This document shows positions 9,494 through 18,024 of a DNA stretch of 64,000 nt, piece after piece. The notes beneath the pieces were generated by a model. The model made no database searches. It was given only the letters and a program-made list of their open reading frames with translations, and was not told the origin of the DNA. Positions within the stretch are counted from its first letter, which is position 1. Each line of letters begins with the position of its first letter. The position numbers were made by a program, and so were the translations under genes. The DNA is from CAZEQK01 sp964514395. GTDB taxonomy: Bacteria > Bacillota > Bacilli > Tepidibacillales > Tepidibacillaceae. The DNA is taken from assembly GCA_964514395.1 (NCBI GenBank), contig CAZEQK010000007.1, positions 1-64,000 on the forward strand, read 5' to 3'.

Positions 9494-9862
9494 ATGAAAA
9501 GTGTCCCATTTCCAGTCCATGTCTTAAATTTTTTAATTAAATATATTTTATTTCTCATGTCCTTTTTATTTTTTCAATACTATTGGCTTATCCTTCTTCC
9601 ATATAGTTATATAGCAACATTAGTCTTATCCTATACCCTCATTGGAATAGTCGCCGATTGGGTAATCGTTCCTAGATACCATAATCTGGTTTCTTCCATA
9701 ATGGGTGCCTTGTTTATGGGAGGCGTTACCTATATGATTCCAGTTATTTATCATGTTGGTTCCGTTCCCCTAATATCAGCTTTTTTATTAGCTATATTTT
9801 TAGGTGTCATTGAAGCAACACTACATTCTTTAATTGTTAAACCATTTCTTGAAAAACTATAA
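9494..9862 (+). CDS. DUF2512 membrane protein (YndM-like)
   Basis: This 122-residue protein has four predicted membrane helices and the family segment GIVADWVIVPRYHN in the loop after helix 2. The ATG at 9494 has an AGGGTG site 6 bases upstream. In-frame TTG and GTG codons upstream would give slightly longer versions. Family members are uncharacterised inner-membrane proteins of Bacillales, several linked to sporulation by expression. Confidence 0.82.
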   Translation: MKSVPFPVHVLNFLIKYILFLMSFLFFQYYWLILLPYSYIATLVLSYTLIGIVADWVIVPRYHNLVSSIMGALFMGGVTYMIPVIYHVGSVPLISAFLLAIFLGVIEATLHSLIVKPFLEKL

Positions 9863-9958
9863 AGTAAATACTTTCTTTACTTTCCATTCTATTATTGGTA
9901 TTATTTTAGCATAATTTATATTTTAACTATGTTTATGTTGTTAAAGGAGGAGATAGGA

Positions 9959-10465
9959 ATGGAAGAAAGAAAAGGTGCTGTGACTTTTGCAGGAAATCCT
10001 GTGAGTTTATGTGGACCAGAAATTAAAGTTGGTGATAAGGCTCCAGATTTTACTGTTGTAGATAATGGCTTAAAGCCTGTTACATTATCAGATTATGAAG
10101 GTGTAAAATTGATTAGTGTAGTTCCTTCATTGGATACACCTGTATGTGATGCTCAAACAAGAAGATTTAATGAAGAAGCTGCTAAATTAAACGCTACTAT
10201 ATTAACAATAAGTGTTGATCTACCATTCGCACAAAAACGCTGGTGTGGAGCAGCAGGTATTGATAAAGTAGTTACATTATCAGATTATCAAAAAATGTCA
10301 TTTGGTGAAGCATATGGTACTTATATTAAAGATTTACGTTTAGAAGCAAGATCAATTTTTGTTTTAAATTCAAAAAACGAAGTAACTTATGTAGAATATG
10401 TGGGTGAAGTTACTGCTCATCCTGATTATGATAAAGCCATTGAGGCAGTTAAGGCTACTCAGTAA
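9959..10465 (+). CDS. tpx: Thiol peroxidase
   Basis: Tpx is an atypical 2-Cys peroxiredoxin that reduces hydroperoxides with thioredoxin. The peroxidatic Cys is in PSLDTPVCDAQTRRF near residue 59 and the resolving Cys in KRWCGAAGID near 93, both with ordinary Cys codons. The ATG at 9959 follows AAAGGAGG at 9 bases. An in-frame upstream ATG at 9929 has no site. The length (168 residues) is typical. It is monocistronic, with a strong terminator. Confidence 0.95.
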   Translation: MEERKGAVTFAGNPVSLCGPEIKVGDKAPDFTVVDNGLKPVTLSDYEGVKLISVVPSLDTPVCDAQTRRFNEEAAKLNATILTISVDLPFAQKRWCGAAGIDKVVTLSDYQKMSFGEAYGTYIKDLRLEARSIFVLNSKNEVTYVEYVGEVTAHPDYDKAIEAVKATQ

Positions 10466-10503
10466 AATTTCAACATCAAAGTTTACAATTTTATAAAGAA
10501 TAT

Positions 10504-10537
10504 AAAGAAGAGTGTAAAAAATACACTCTTCTTTATT
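10504..10537 (+). terminator. Terminator after tpx
   Basis: A perfect 13-bp stem (aaagaagagtgta / tacactcttcttt) with a 5-base loop is followed by a T-rich stretch. Confidence 0.88.
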
Positions 10538-10544
10538 TTAATCA

Positions 10545-10573
10545 TTAACATTTTATATACTTTCTTGTATAAT
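10545..10573 (+). promoter_or_regulatory. Sigma-A promoter for mntH
   Basis: TTAACA at 10545-10550 and TATAAT at 10568-10573 are separated by 17 bases. Transcription would begin near 10580, just upstream of the palindromic operator. Confidence 0.7.
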
Positions 10574-10598
10574 ATTTATAGATATATTGTATATGGGA

Positions 10599-10626
10599 AA
10601 AAAAGTTTCCCTTAGGAAACTTTTTT
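10599..10626. promoter_or_regulatory. MntR/DtxR-type operator palindrome in the mntH leader
   Basis: The palindrome AAGTTTCCCTTAGGAAACTT sits just downstream of the predicted start of transcription. Its form (GTTTnCCTnAGGnAAAC-like) fits operators of the manganese regulator MntR and its DtxR relatives. A weak RNA hairpin role cannot be excluded because T-rich sequence follows. Confidence 0.6.
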
Positions 10627-10650
10627 CTTTTGAAAGTAGAGGTGTTAATT

Positions 10651-11940
10651 ATGAATACAAAACAAGCAAATTATAATATATTTCATTTAGGCATAAAAAA
10701 AATAAAGATTTTTTTTCATAAATTTTCTTTAAAAAAAGCTCTCCCTTTTATGGGGCCCGCTTACTTAGTTAGTGTAGGCTATATTGACCCAGGGAATTGG
10801 GCAACTAATATCGAAGGTGGCGCAAGGTTTGGTTATCAATTATTATGGGTTATTCTTCTAAGTAATATAATGGCTATCATATTACAAATTACATCAGCAA
10901 AGCTTGGTATTGCCACAGGAAAATCATTATCGGAAAATATGAATGATCATTTTTCCAAACCAACATCTATTTTGCTTTTTATCACAGCTGAAATTGCGGC
11001 AATGGCTACAGACCTAGCAGAATTTTTAGGTGCAGCTCTAGGAATATATATTTTGTTCGATATCCCACTATTTCAATCAGCTATTATTGCTGGAATATTG
11101 GTATTTATTATATTAATGTTTCACCGATTTGGCTATCGTTGGGTTGAAATGATTATTTTTATCTTGGTAAGTGTTGTCGCGTTCGTTTATATATTTGAAA
11201 TATTTTTGGCAAAACCAGACCTACATCAAATCGTGTATCATACCTTTATTCCAAACATTGATTCTAAAAGTATATTTGTTGCAATTGGTATGCTTGGGGC
11301 TACGGTCATGCCACACAACTTATTTCTCCATTCTGGAGCAATTAAGACTCGAATTAAACCAGATATAGAACATAAGAAGAAACTCTATAAATACGCTATC
11401 CTTGATTCAGCCATTGCCCTAAATACGGCATGGTTTATTAATTCAGCAATGATTATTATGTCTGCAGCTGTCTTTTTCTATCAAGGGAAGCTAGTGGTAT
11501 CGATAGAGGGTGCATATCAAACCTTGACACCATTATTGGGCGCAATGGCAAGCATTGCATTTGCTATTGCATTATTATCGTCAGGCTTATCATCTTCTGT
11601 TACTGGAACAATGGCAGGACAATATATTTTACAGGGTTTTATCAAACGTAAGATTCCTATTTGGTTTCAACGATTAATTACAATGATTCCTGCATTTATT
11701 ATCATAGGTAGTGGTATCAATACCTTTCATGCTTTGATTACAAGTCAGGTTATTCTAAGTCTACAGCTACCCTTTACAATCATACCATTAGTCATTTTTA
11801 CAAAAAATCGAAATATTATGGGCAAGCATTTTGTCAATTCTAGAATCCTAAACGTAACAATTATTACGATTACTGTTGTCATTATATTGTTAAATGCTCT
11901 ACTACTATATCAAGCCTTCGGTGGAACTTTTTCATTTTAA
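10651..11940 (+). CDS. mntH: Nramp-family Mn(II)/divalent metal transporter
   Basis: This membrane protein of 429 residues has about eleven helices and imports Mn(II) with protons. The metal site is visible: DPGNWATNIEGG in helix 1 (Asp and Asn ligands) and MPHNLFLHSG in helix 6 (Met ligand). The ATG at 10651 has an AGAGGTG site 6 bases upstream. The promoter and MntR-type palindrome directly upstream predict repression by manganese. Strand neighbours are unrelated, and a terminator follows. Confidence 0.93.
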   Translation: MNTKQANYNIFHLGIKKIKIFFHKFSLKKALPFMGPAYLVSVGYIDPGNWATNIEGGARFGYQLLWVILLSNIMAIILQITSAKLGIATGKSLSENMNDHFSKPTSILLFITAEIAAMATDLAEFLGAALGIYILFDIPLFQSAIIAGILVFIILMFHRFGYRWVEMIIFILVSVVAFVYIFEIFLAKPDLHQIVYHTFIPNIDSKSIFVAIGMLGATVMPHNLFLHSGAIKTRIKPDIEHKKKLYKYAILDSAIALNTAWFINSAMIIMSAAVFFYQGKLVVSIEGAYQTLTPLLGAMASIAFAIALLSSGLSSSVTGTMAGQYILQGFIKRKIPIWFQRLITMIPAFIIIGSGINTFHALITSQVILSLQLPFTIIPLVIFTKNRNIMGKHFVNSRILNVTIITITVVIILLNALLLYQAFGGTFSF

Positions 11941-11950
11941 ATAGAGAAAA

Positions 11951-12004
11951 AAGGATGACTTAAAGCTATAACTAAACTACCGCTTTTAAGTCATTTCTTT
12001 TCTT
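11951..12004. terminator. Shared terminator between mntH and the chemoreceptor gene
   Basis: ATGACTTAAAGC and GCTTTTAAGTCAT form a stem with a longer loop and A/T-runs on both sides. It sits between convergent genes. Confidence 0.65.
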
Positions 12005-12026
12005 TTTATCTTTTTTATATGGTGAT

Positions 12027-13721
12027 TTATTTCATTTTGAAATGATTGATGATATCCTTTAACGCTTCTGCCATGTTAGCTAATTCCTCTATCGAAGAGC
12101 TTATTTCTTCAATAGAAGCATTTTGCTCCTCGGATGCAGTAGCAACGTTTTGAGTATGTCCTGCGTTAGCTTCAATTAGCTCTTTCATCTCATCAAAAAC
12201 CTGAATAAAATGATCGACATATTCCTCCATGGCCTGAAGAGAATCTAACGTATTATCACTACTAATGTTCACCAATTTAATGGCATCTAGCATTTCTGTA
12301 AAGGAATCACTTACTTTATTAATAATATCGATTCCTTCCTTTACTTCTTTACTTCCATCATTCATTGATCTTACAACATTTTCAGTATCGACTTTTATTT
12401 CTTCTATCATATTTGAAATGTTATTAGCAGCTTCTGTGGTTTGTTCAGATAATTTTCTTACTTCATCTGCCACAACAGCAAATCCTTTGCCTTGTTCACC
12501 TGCCCGAGCAGCTTCAATGGCTGCGTTTAGAGATAACAAGTTCGTCTGTTCAGCAATATAGGTAATCAATTGAACTATTTCACCAATTTTATGAGATTGA
12601 TTATTTAGCTTGTTCACCACCTGCACAGAGTTTTCTACACTATCACCAATGTCTTCCATCTGTTTTATCGCCTTTGTAATGACCTCAGTTCCTTTTTGAA
12701 CAGCTGCTGATGTATTTGTTGCTGCTTTGGATGCTTCATAAGCATTATCAGTAATATGTTTCATTCGACTTTTAAATTGATCTATATTTTTTGATGATTC
12801 ATTAACCTTAACAACTTGACTATCAGAGCTTACTGCCATTTCTTGAATCGAGGCAGTAATCTGTTCTATTGATGTTGTCGTTTGATCAACACTTGCAGAT
12901 AACTGCACAGATGTGGAGGCAACCCGTTCTGAATCAATTTGAATTTTCGCTACGATATCCCTCAATTTTATTTGTAAATGCTGGAATGATTGAACTAAAT
13001 CGCCAATTTCATCTTTGTTTTTCACCATAGGGATAACTTTTGTTAAATCTCCATCAGCTAGTCTGTTTGCTTGCTTTGAAATCATTTTTACAGGTATAGA
13101 TATTTTTTTTGAAATATAAAAAGCAATCGCAATCGTAAAAATTAGTGTAAACAAATTCGCAAAAATAATTAACCTTATAATATTCGTAATTTTATCGTTC
13201 ATCATTATCTCTTGATTATTAATATCGTCTTTGATGTTCTTCACAATCGTATTCACCTTAAGATTCAAAGACTCAGCAAATTTTTTGTCAGCATAAATGA
13301 GAAATACATGCAATTCCCCACGTTTTATTGCATCAATCATTTTTCCTTCATCACTAATATAACTCGAATACATCAGTTTTAGTGTACTTACATCGTATCC
13401 ATTTTTTATCGTAAGATTATTAGCTAAGAGCCCTGTTAAATCTTTTATATTCTGATTTCTTACCGTGTCTATTTTATTCAATAAAGTATCGTCTTTATTG
13501 AGGGCATAGTTTTTTATCATGTCCACTTCAGTTAATATATTTTTTTGAAGATCTTGAAATTTTAATAAATATGAGAATTCATTTTGAGTAATATTTTTAT
13601 AATTGTCCTTCATCAAATTTATTTCATAATAAGAAAAACCACTAACAGAGATTAAAACAATCACAATGGATAGAAAGCTTAAAAAAAATTTTTTTCGAAT
13701 TGAAAATCTCATTTTCCCCAT
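12027..13721 (-). CDS. Methyl-accepting chemotaxis protein
   Basis: This protein of 564 residues has one membrane helix near 10-30, an extracytoplasmic four-helix-type sensor domain (about 31-185), and a second helix near 187-208. A HAMP domain follows, then a long signalling coiled coil. The hairpin tip is present: IAEQTNLLSLNAAIEAARAG followed by EQGKGFAVVADEVRKLSEQT. The ATG at 13721 is preferred because AAAGGTGG is 8 bases upstream. It is a lone gene with no chemotaxis partners nearby. The ligand is unknown. Confidence 0.93.
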   Translation of the reverse strand: MGKMRFSIRKKFFLSFLSIVIVLISVSGFSYYEINLMKDNYKNITQNEFSYLLKFQDLQKNILTEVDMIKNYALNKDDTLLNKIDTVRNQNIKDLTGLLANNLTIKNGYDVSTLKLMYSSYISDEGKMIDAIKRGELHVFLIYADKKFAESLNLKVNTIVKNIKDDINNQEIMMNDKITNIIRLIIFANLFTLIFTIAIAFYISKKISIPVKMISKQANRLADGDLTKVIPMVKNKDEIGDLVQSFQHLQIKLRDIVAKIQIDSERVASTSVQLSASVDQTTTSIEQITASIQEMAVSSDSQVVKVNESSKNIDQFKSRMKHITDNAYEASKAATNTSAAVQKGTEVITKAIKQMEDIGDSVENSVQVVNKLNNQSHKIGEIVQLITYIAEQTNLLSLNAAIEAARAGEQGKGFAVVADEVRKLSEQTTEAANNISNMIEEIKVDTENVVRSMNDGSKEVKEGIDIINKVSDSFTEMLDAIKLVNISSDNTLDSLQAMEEYVDHFIQVFDEMKELIEANAGHTQNVATASEEQNASIEEISSSIEELANMAEALKDIINHFKMK

Positions 13722-13733
13722 GAACTTTGCCAC

Positions 13734-14040
13734 CTTTTCATACTGTTGTTTAATTTTTCCCTAAGAATTACTTTCTTTTATTAATATTTCTTTTTTTATC
13801 TTTCATTTCCTTCATTTATATATTTTTTTTTAAAAATATACTTCATTTTTAGCTGTAATGATTATCTATTTCCGTAAAACTAGTCACTAAATGAAGAGAA
13901 TAAAAGTCAACGTTTATTATAAAATAGAGGGTGTTCATAGGTATTCATATATCAGAGTAAAATAGAATGGAGTAAAAGTAAGGGTATCTAATGAAAGTTA
14001 AAATAATCGTTGTTAAAGCATTGACTGATTATTAAATAAC
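13734..14040. other. Intergenic region without a recognised gene
   Basis: This A+T-rich spacer upstream of the chemoreceptor gene has no open frame with a ribosome binding site. I see no repeat in it. Confidence 0.5.
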
Positions 14041-14046
14041 AAAAAA

Positions 14047-14079
14047 GAACCTTACCTGTAATGAAAACTGGTAAGGTTC
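14047..14079 (-). terminator. Terminator after sdhB
   Basis: GAACCTTACC and GGTAAGGTTC form a perfect 10-bp stem followed by a T-run on the minus strand. It ends the sdhCAB operon. Confidence 0.88.
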
Positions 14080-14092
14080 CTTTATTATTATC

Positions 14093-14842
14093 CTAATTTG
14101 TAAAGAATTTTTTAAATGAATATACGGTCAATTGACGATTAATATCAGCAATTGAAGTGGTTAATGGAATTCCTTTTGGACAAGCTTGTACGCAGTTTTG
14201 TGAATTACCACAATCTGTTGCGCCACCTTCTCCAGTTAGTGCTTCTAAACGTTCATCTGCATTCATTTCTCCAGTTGGATGTGTATTAAAAAGTCTTGCT
14301 TGGCTAATAGGTGCTGCACCAATAAATGGTGATTTACTATTAACGTTTGGACATACTTCTAAACAAACACCACATGTCATACATTTTGATAACTCATATG
14401 CGGTCTGTCTTATTTTCTCAGGTATTCTTGGACCAGGACCTAGGTCATAGGTTCCGTCTATTGGTATCCAGGCTTTTACACGCTTTAATGCATCAAACAT
14501 TCTACTTCTATCAACCATTAAATCGCGAATGACAGGGAAAGTGGTCATAGCTTCTATACGAACAGGCTGTTCTAAGTTATCTATTAATGAGCTACATGCC
14601 TGTCTGGCTTTACCGTTAATCACCATAGAACAAGCGCCACAAACTTCCTCTAAGCAGTTCATTTCCCACACTACAGGAGCAGTTTTTTTACCTTCTGTAT
14701 TCACTGGGTTCTTTTGAACCTCCATTAATGCACTAATAACATTCATATTAGAGCGATATGGGATTTTGAATTCTTCTTTATAAGGCTTACCTTCTGGGCC
14801 ATCTTGACGACTTATTATTAAATGAATTACTTTTTCACTCAT
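14093..14842 (-). CDS. sdhB: Succinate dehydrogenase/fumarate reductase iron-sulfur subunit
   Basis: This 249-residue electron-transfer subunit has three cluster sites. The [2Fe-2S] ligands lie in CLEEVCGACSMVINGKARQAC, which continues without gap. The ferredoxin-type ligands are in CMTCGVCLEVCP and CGNSQNCVQACPKG. It overlaps the end of sdhA by 4 bases (ATGA), which implies translational coupling. With SdhA and SdhC it forms complex II at the membrane. The order C-A-B equals that of B. subtilis. Confidence 0.96.
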   Translation of the reverse strand: MSEKVIHLIISRQDGPEGKPYKEEFKIPYRSNMNVISALMEVQKNPVNTEGKKTAPVVWEMNCLEEVCGACSMVINGKARQACSSLIDNLEQPVRIEAMTTFPVIRDLMVDRSRMFDALKRVKAWIPIDGTYDLGPGPRIPEKIRQTAYELSKCMTCGVCLEVCPNVNSKSPFIGAAPISQARLFNTHPTGEMNADERLEALTGEGGATDCGNSQNCVQACPKGIPLTTSIADINRQLTVYSFKKFFTN

Positions 14843-16599
14843 TTCATTGTTTCCTCCTTCGACACAGCGTAATTTCGAGGTCTAGGTTTAATTAACGAAA
14901 TGTCTACTTCTTCATACTCAAACTTTGGCCCTTCTGGTGTATATTTTGCTTTAGTTGTTTTTAACCATTCATCATCATTACGAGTTGGAAAATCAGGTTT
15001 ATAGTGTGCGCCACGACTTTCGTTACGATTATATGCTCCAAGAGTAACAACTCGAGCTAATGAAAGCATACCCTCTAGTTGACGAGTAAATGTGACAAAC
15101 TGATTACTCCATTTCGCTGCATCACTAATATTAATGTTTTTGTAACGCTCCATTAATTCTTGGATTTTTTCATCTGTTTTAAGGAGTCTATCATTATAAC
15201 GAACAACTGTTACGTTATCAGTCATCCATTTACCTAATTCTTCATGTAATTTATATGGATTTTCATTTCCATCCATTTTAAGTATGTCATTATACTTATC
15301 TTCATCTTCTTTTCTTTGTGCTTCAAAATATTTCTTATCCACATCAGCAGAAGCCTTTTTCAAACCATTTATATATTCGATAGCCTTAGGACCTGCTACT
15401 GTTCCACTATAAATAGCGGATAATAATGAGTTAGCCCCTAAACGATTCGCGCCATGGTATTGATAATCTACCTCGCCTGCTGCAAATAATCCAGGAATAT
15501 TTGTCATATGATTAAAATCTACCCATACGCCACCCATTGAATAGTGAACGCCAGGGAAAATTTTCATAGGTACTTTTCTTGGATCGTCACCAACGAACTT
15601 TTCATAAATTTCCATAATACCGCCAAGCTTAATATCTAACTCTTTTGGATCTTTATGAGAAAGATCTAAGAAAACCTTGTTTTCTCCATCAATACCTAAA
15701 CCCAAATCAACACAAACATTGAAAATCTCACGAGTTGCAATATCACGTGGAACTAAGTTACCATATGCAGGATATCTCTCCTCTAAGAAATACCAAGGCT
15801 TCCCATCCTTATATGTCCATACTCGTCCACCTTCACCACGAGCAGATTCAGACATTAAACGCACTTTATCATCACCAGGTATGGCAGTTGGATGAATTTG
15901 AATAAATTCACCATTCGCATAATAACCACCTTGTCTATATATAGCACTTGCTGCATAACCAGTGTTAATAACAGAGTTAGTGGATTTACCAAATATCATT
16001 CCAGGGCCACCAGTTGCTAAAATGACAGCATCCGCTACAAAGGAATGAATTTCCATACTTCTTAAATCCTGTACTGTGATACCTCTGGCAACGCCTTCAT
16101 CATCAAGTACAATAGATAGAAACTCATAATGTTCATATTTTGTTACTAAACCAGCAACTTCAAAACGGCGAACCTGTTCATCAAGTGCATAAAGCAATTG
16201 TTGACCAGTTGTAGCACCAGCAAAAGCGGTACGATGATGCTCTGTACCACCAAAACGTCTAAAATCAAGAAGACCCTCTGGTGTTCTGTTAAACATAACA
16301 CCCATACGGTCAAAAAGGTGAATAATTCCAGGAGCTGCATCAGTCATTGCCTTTACAGGAGGTTGATTTGCTAAAAAATCTCCACCATAAACCGTATCGT
16401 CAAAATGAATCCAAGGAGAATCCCCTTCACCTTTTGTATTTACTGCTCCATTAATACCACCCTGTGCACAAACTGAATGAGAGCGTTTAACAGGTACTAA
16501 TGAGAATAAATCTACATGAACTCCAGCTTCAGCAGCCTTTACAGCAGACATTAAACCTGCTAAGCCACCACCAACAACTATTAATCTGTTATTACTCAA
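14839..16599 (-). CDS. sdhA: Succinate dehydrogenase flavoprotein subunit
   Basis: This 586-residue subunit oxidises succinate with covalent FAD. The dinucleotide fold GGGLAGLMSAVKAAEAG is at the N terminus. SVCAQGGINGA holds the FAD-region histidine context, RMGVMFNRT is near 100, and HPTAIPG and the active-site segment around SESARGEGGRVW are present. The C-terminal domain has the catalytic-type motif GARRGAHYKP-like (NESRGAHYKPDFP). The gene is second in sdhCAB, with 15 bases from sdhC. Confidence 0.96.
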   Translation of the reverse strand: MSNNRLIVVGGGLAGLMSAVKAAEAGVHVDLFSLVPVKRSHSVCAQGGINGAVNTKGEGDSPWIHFDDTVYGGDFLANQPPVKAMTDAAPGIIHLFDRMGVMFNRTPEGLLDFRRFGGTEHHRTAFAGATTGQQLLYALDEQVRRFEVAGLVTKYEHYEFLSIVLDDEGVARGITVQDLRSMEIHSFVADAVILATGGPGMIFGKSTNSVINTGYAASAIYRQGGYYANGEFIQIHPTAIPGDDKVRLMSESARGEGGRVWTYKDGKPWYFLEERYPAYGNLVPRDIATREIFNVCVDLGLGIDGENKVFLDLSHKDPKELDIKLGGIMEIYEKFVGDDPRKVPMKIFPGVHYSMGGVWVDFNHMTNIPGLFAAGEVDYQYHGANRLGANSLLSAIYSGTVAGPKAIEYINGLKKASADVDKKYFEAQRKEDEDKYNDILKMDGNENPYKLHEELGKWMTDNVTVVRYNDRLLKTDEKIQELMERYKNINISDAAKWSNQFVTFTRQLEGMLSLARVVTLGAYNRNESRGAHYKPDFPTRNDDEWLKTTKAKYTPEGPKFEYEEVDISLIKPRPRNYAVSKEETMK

Positions 16600-16614
16600 T
16601 GTATCGCTCCCCCT

Positions 16615-17262
16615 TTATCCTATAGTAACTTGATTAACGAACTCAGGATTTACAAATGCTAATAGTGCTGACACAGCAACGATGGACAATAATACAAAAA
16701 GTGTCATCCATACATATGTAGAAATTCTTTGAGCACGAGGGCCAACAGTAATACCCCAGCTAACTAAGAATGACCACATACCATTGCTGAAATGGAAAAT
16801 TGCAGATATAACACCTATTATATATAAGGTCATCGCTAAAGGACTCGTTAAAATGTCAGTCATCATCTTAAAGTTTAATTCCTTTGTTCCTAACGCCATT
16901 TGTAAACGAGTTTCCCATACATGCCATGCTATGAATACTAGAGTGATAACCCCTGTTATCCGTTGTAATATAAACATAAAGTTACGGAAATAACCATAAT
17001 TTGCAATGTTACTATAATCTGCTTGTAATGCAACAAAAATACCATAAATAGCGTGATAAAGTAATGGTAAGAATATTAATACCCATTCAAGAACAGGTAA
17101 AAACGGAAGCTTCTCCATAAAACCAGCAGCATTTTGGAATGCTTCTGGGCCACGAGTAGCCATAAAGTTAATTGTTAAATGGACTAATAAAAATGAGCCA
17201 GTTGGAATAATTCCCAATAAAGAATGTAATCTCCGATTAAAAAAATGAGTAGTTCCAGTCAT
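16615..17262 (-). CDS. sdhC: Succinate dehydrogenase cytochrome b558 subunit
   Basis: This 215-residue membrane anchor has five helices and heme-ligand histidines in HSLLGIIPTGSFLLVHL, LLYHAIYGIFV, FIAWHVWETR and AIFHFSNGMWSF. This is the five-helix, diheme b-type used with menaquinone in Bacillales. It is the first gene of the operon. A promoter candidate lies about 130 bases upstream. Confidence 0.94.
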   Translation of the reverse strand: MTGTTHFFNRRLHSLLGIIPTGSFLLVHLTINFMATRGPEAFQNAAGFMEKLPFLPVLEWVLIFLPLLYHAIYGIFVALQADYSNIANYGYFRNFMFILQRITGVITLVFIAWHVWETRLQMALGTKELNFKMMTDILTSPLAMTLYIIGVISAIFHFSNGMWSFLVSWGITVGPRAQRISTYVWMTLFVLLSIVAVSALLAFVNPEFVNQVTIG

Positions 17263-17383
17263 GCTTTAACTTTCCCCCCTTTGTAAATTAAAAAACATTA
17301 CAAAAAACCCCTTAATCTAATAGCCAATATCTACCCTATAGCCTCCTTCTTTTTTGTGTTTCTATAGTTCTACCTCTTTACCG

Positions 17384-17412
17384 ACCTTATGAAAAATAAT
17401 TCACAAAGTCAA
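17384..17412 (-). promoter_or_regulatory. Candidate sdhCAB promoter
   Basis: On the minus strand TTGACT (17412-17407) is followed after about 17 bases by TAAGGT. The spacing is good but the -10 box is only moderate. Confidence 0.45.
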
Positions 17413-17447
17413 AAAAAGAAGATTACTAGCTTACTTTTTTTATCTTA

Positions 17448-17610
17448 GGTTTCAACAAGACTCCCTCTTCAACACCGTAAGAGAGAGTTGTTACCATTCT
17501 CGAAATAAGGCCGGCATAGCACGACTTAATACTTTAGCATTTAATGTGACTTGTGCCCTATGGCTGCTAGGTTCAGGTGGAGATAAAAAACTCCATCTGA
17601 ACCAAGTTTT
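17448..17610 (+). ncRNA. Copy A of a conserved structured element (possible small RNA or repeat)
   Basis: This 163-base segment is about 92% identical to the reverse complement of 26880-27044. It holds a hairpin (gactccctctt / aagagagagt region), a conserved core CTCGAAATAAGG, and a second paired region ending in GTGCCCTATGG. A final 13-bp hairpin at 17570-17603 is followed by aagttttctttatttt, which looks like an intrinsic terminator. That polarity argues for a plus-strand transcript here. No protein frame is conserved. I cannot match it to a riboswitch or RNA class I know. Confidence 0.55.
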
Positions 17611-17814
17611 CTTTATTTTACTCTTATCAATAAATTCTAGTCAAGAAATTACAAATCAAGTATCTAATTAATAAAAGCTTTAATTTATTATTATTTTTAA
17701 AAAATCTGAAAATAAAGCTCAAATTTTTAAAATACAGTATAGTTTTACAATCTATCATCTCCATTATACATCTTTGGAGTAGATTATTAATGGTTAAACC
17801 ACAATTTTTTAATA

Positions 17815-17955
17815 ACTTTTTGTCTGATAGCTAACCCTCGCTATCCCCATTATTCTATATAGTGATTCTAATAGGTTTTACATAATTTTGTAATGCGTGA
17901 GTAATAAACGCCACGAAGCCCCTGAATCAGTTCAGGTATTATTTAGGTATTTCGT
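17815..17955. repeat. Member of a GATAGCTAACC-type dispersed repeat
   Basis: GATAGCTAACC, a short spacer and GCTATC form a small hairpin at 17826. The following 40 bases (ctatatagtgattctaata) resemble 19893-19945. Related sequence, inverted, lies at 53512-53615 and 55529-55620. Similarity is partial and the boundaries are uncertain. Confidence 0.35.
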
Positions 17956-18024
17956 CACTTTATAGTTCGTACAAATACATTATACTCTAAAAATTGGATA
18001 AATCATGTTTAAAATTGATAAAAA

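Noticed and set aside
17263..18024. Lysine riboswitch as found near uvrC-lysC in B. subtilis
   Set aside because: No lysC is present, and the structured element there shares no L-box core sequence.
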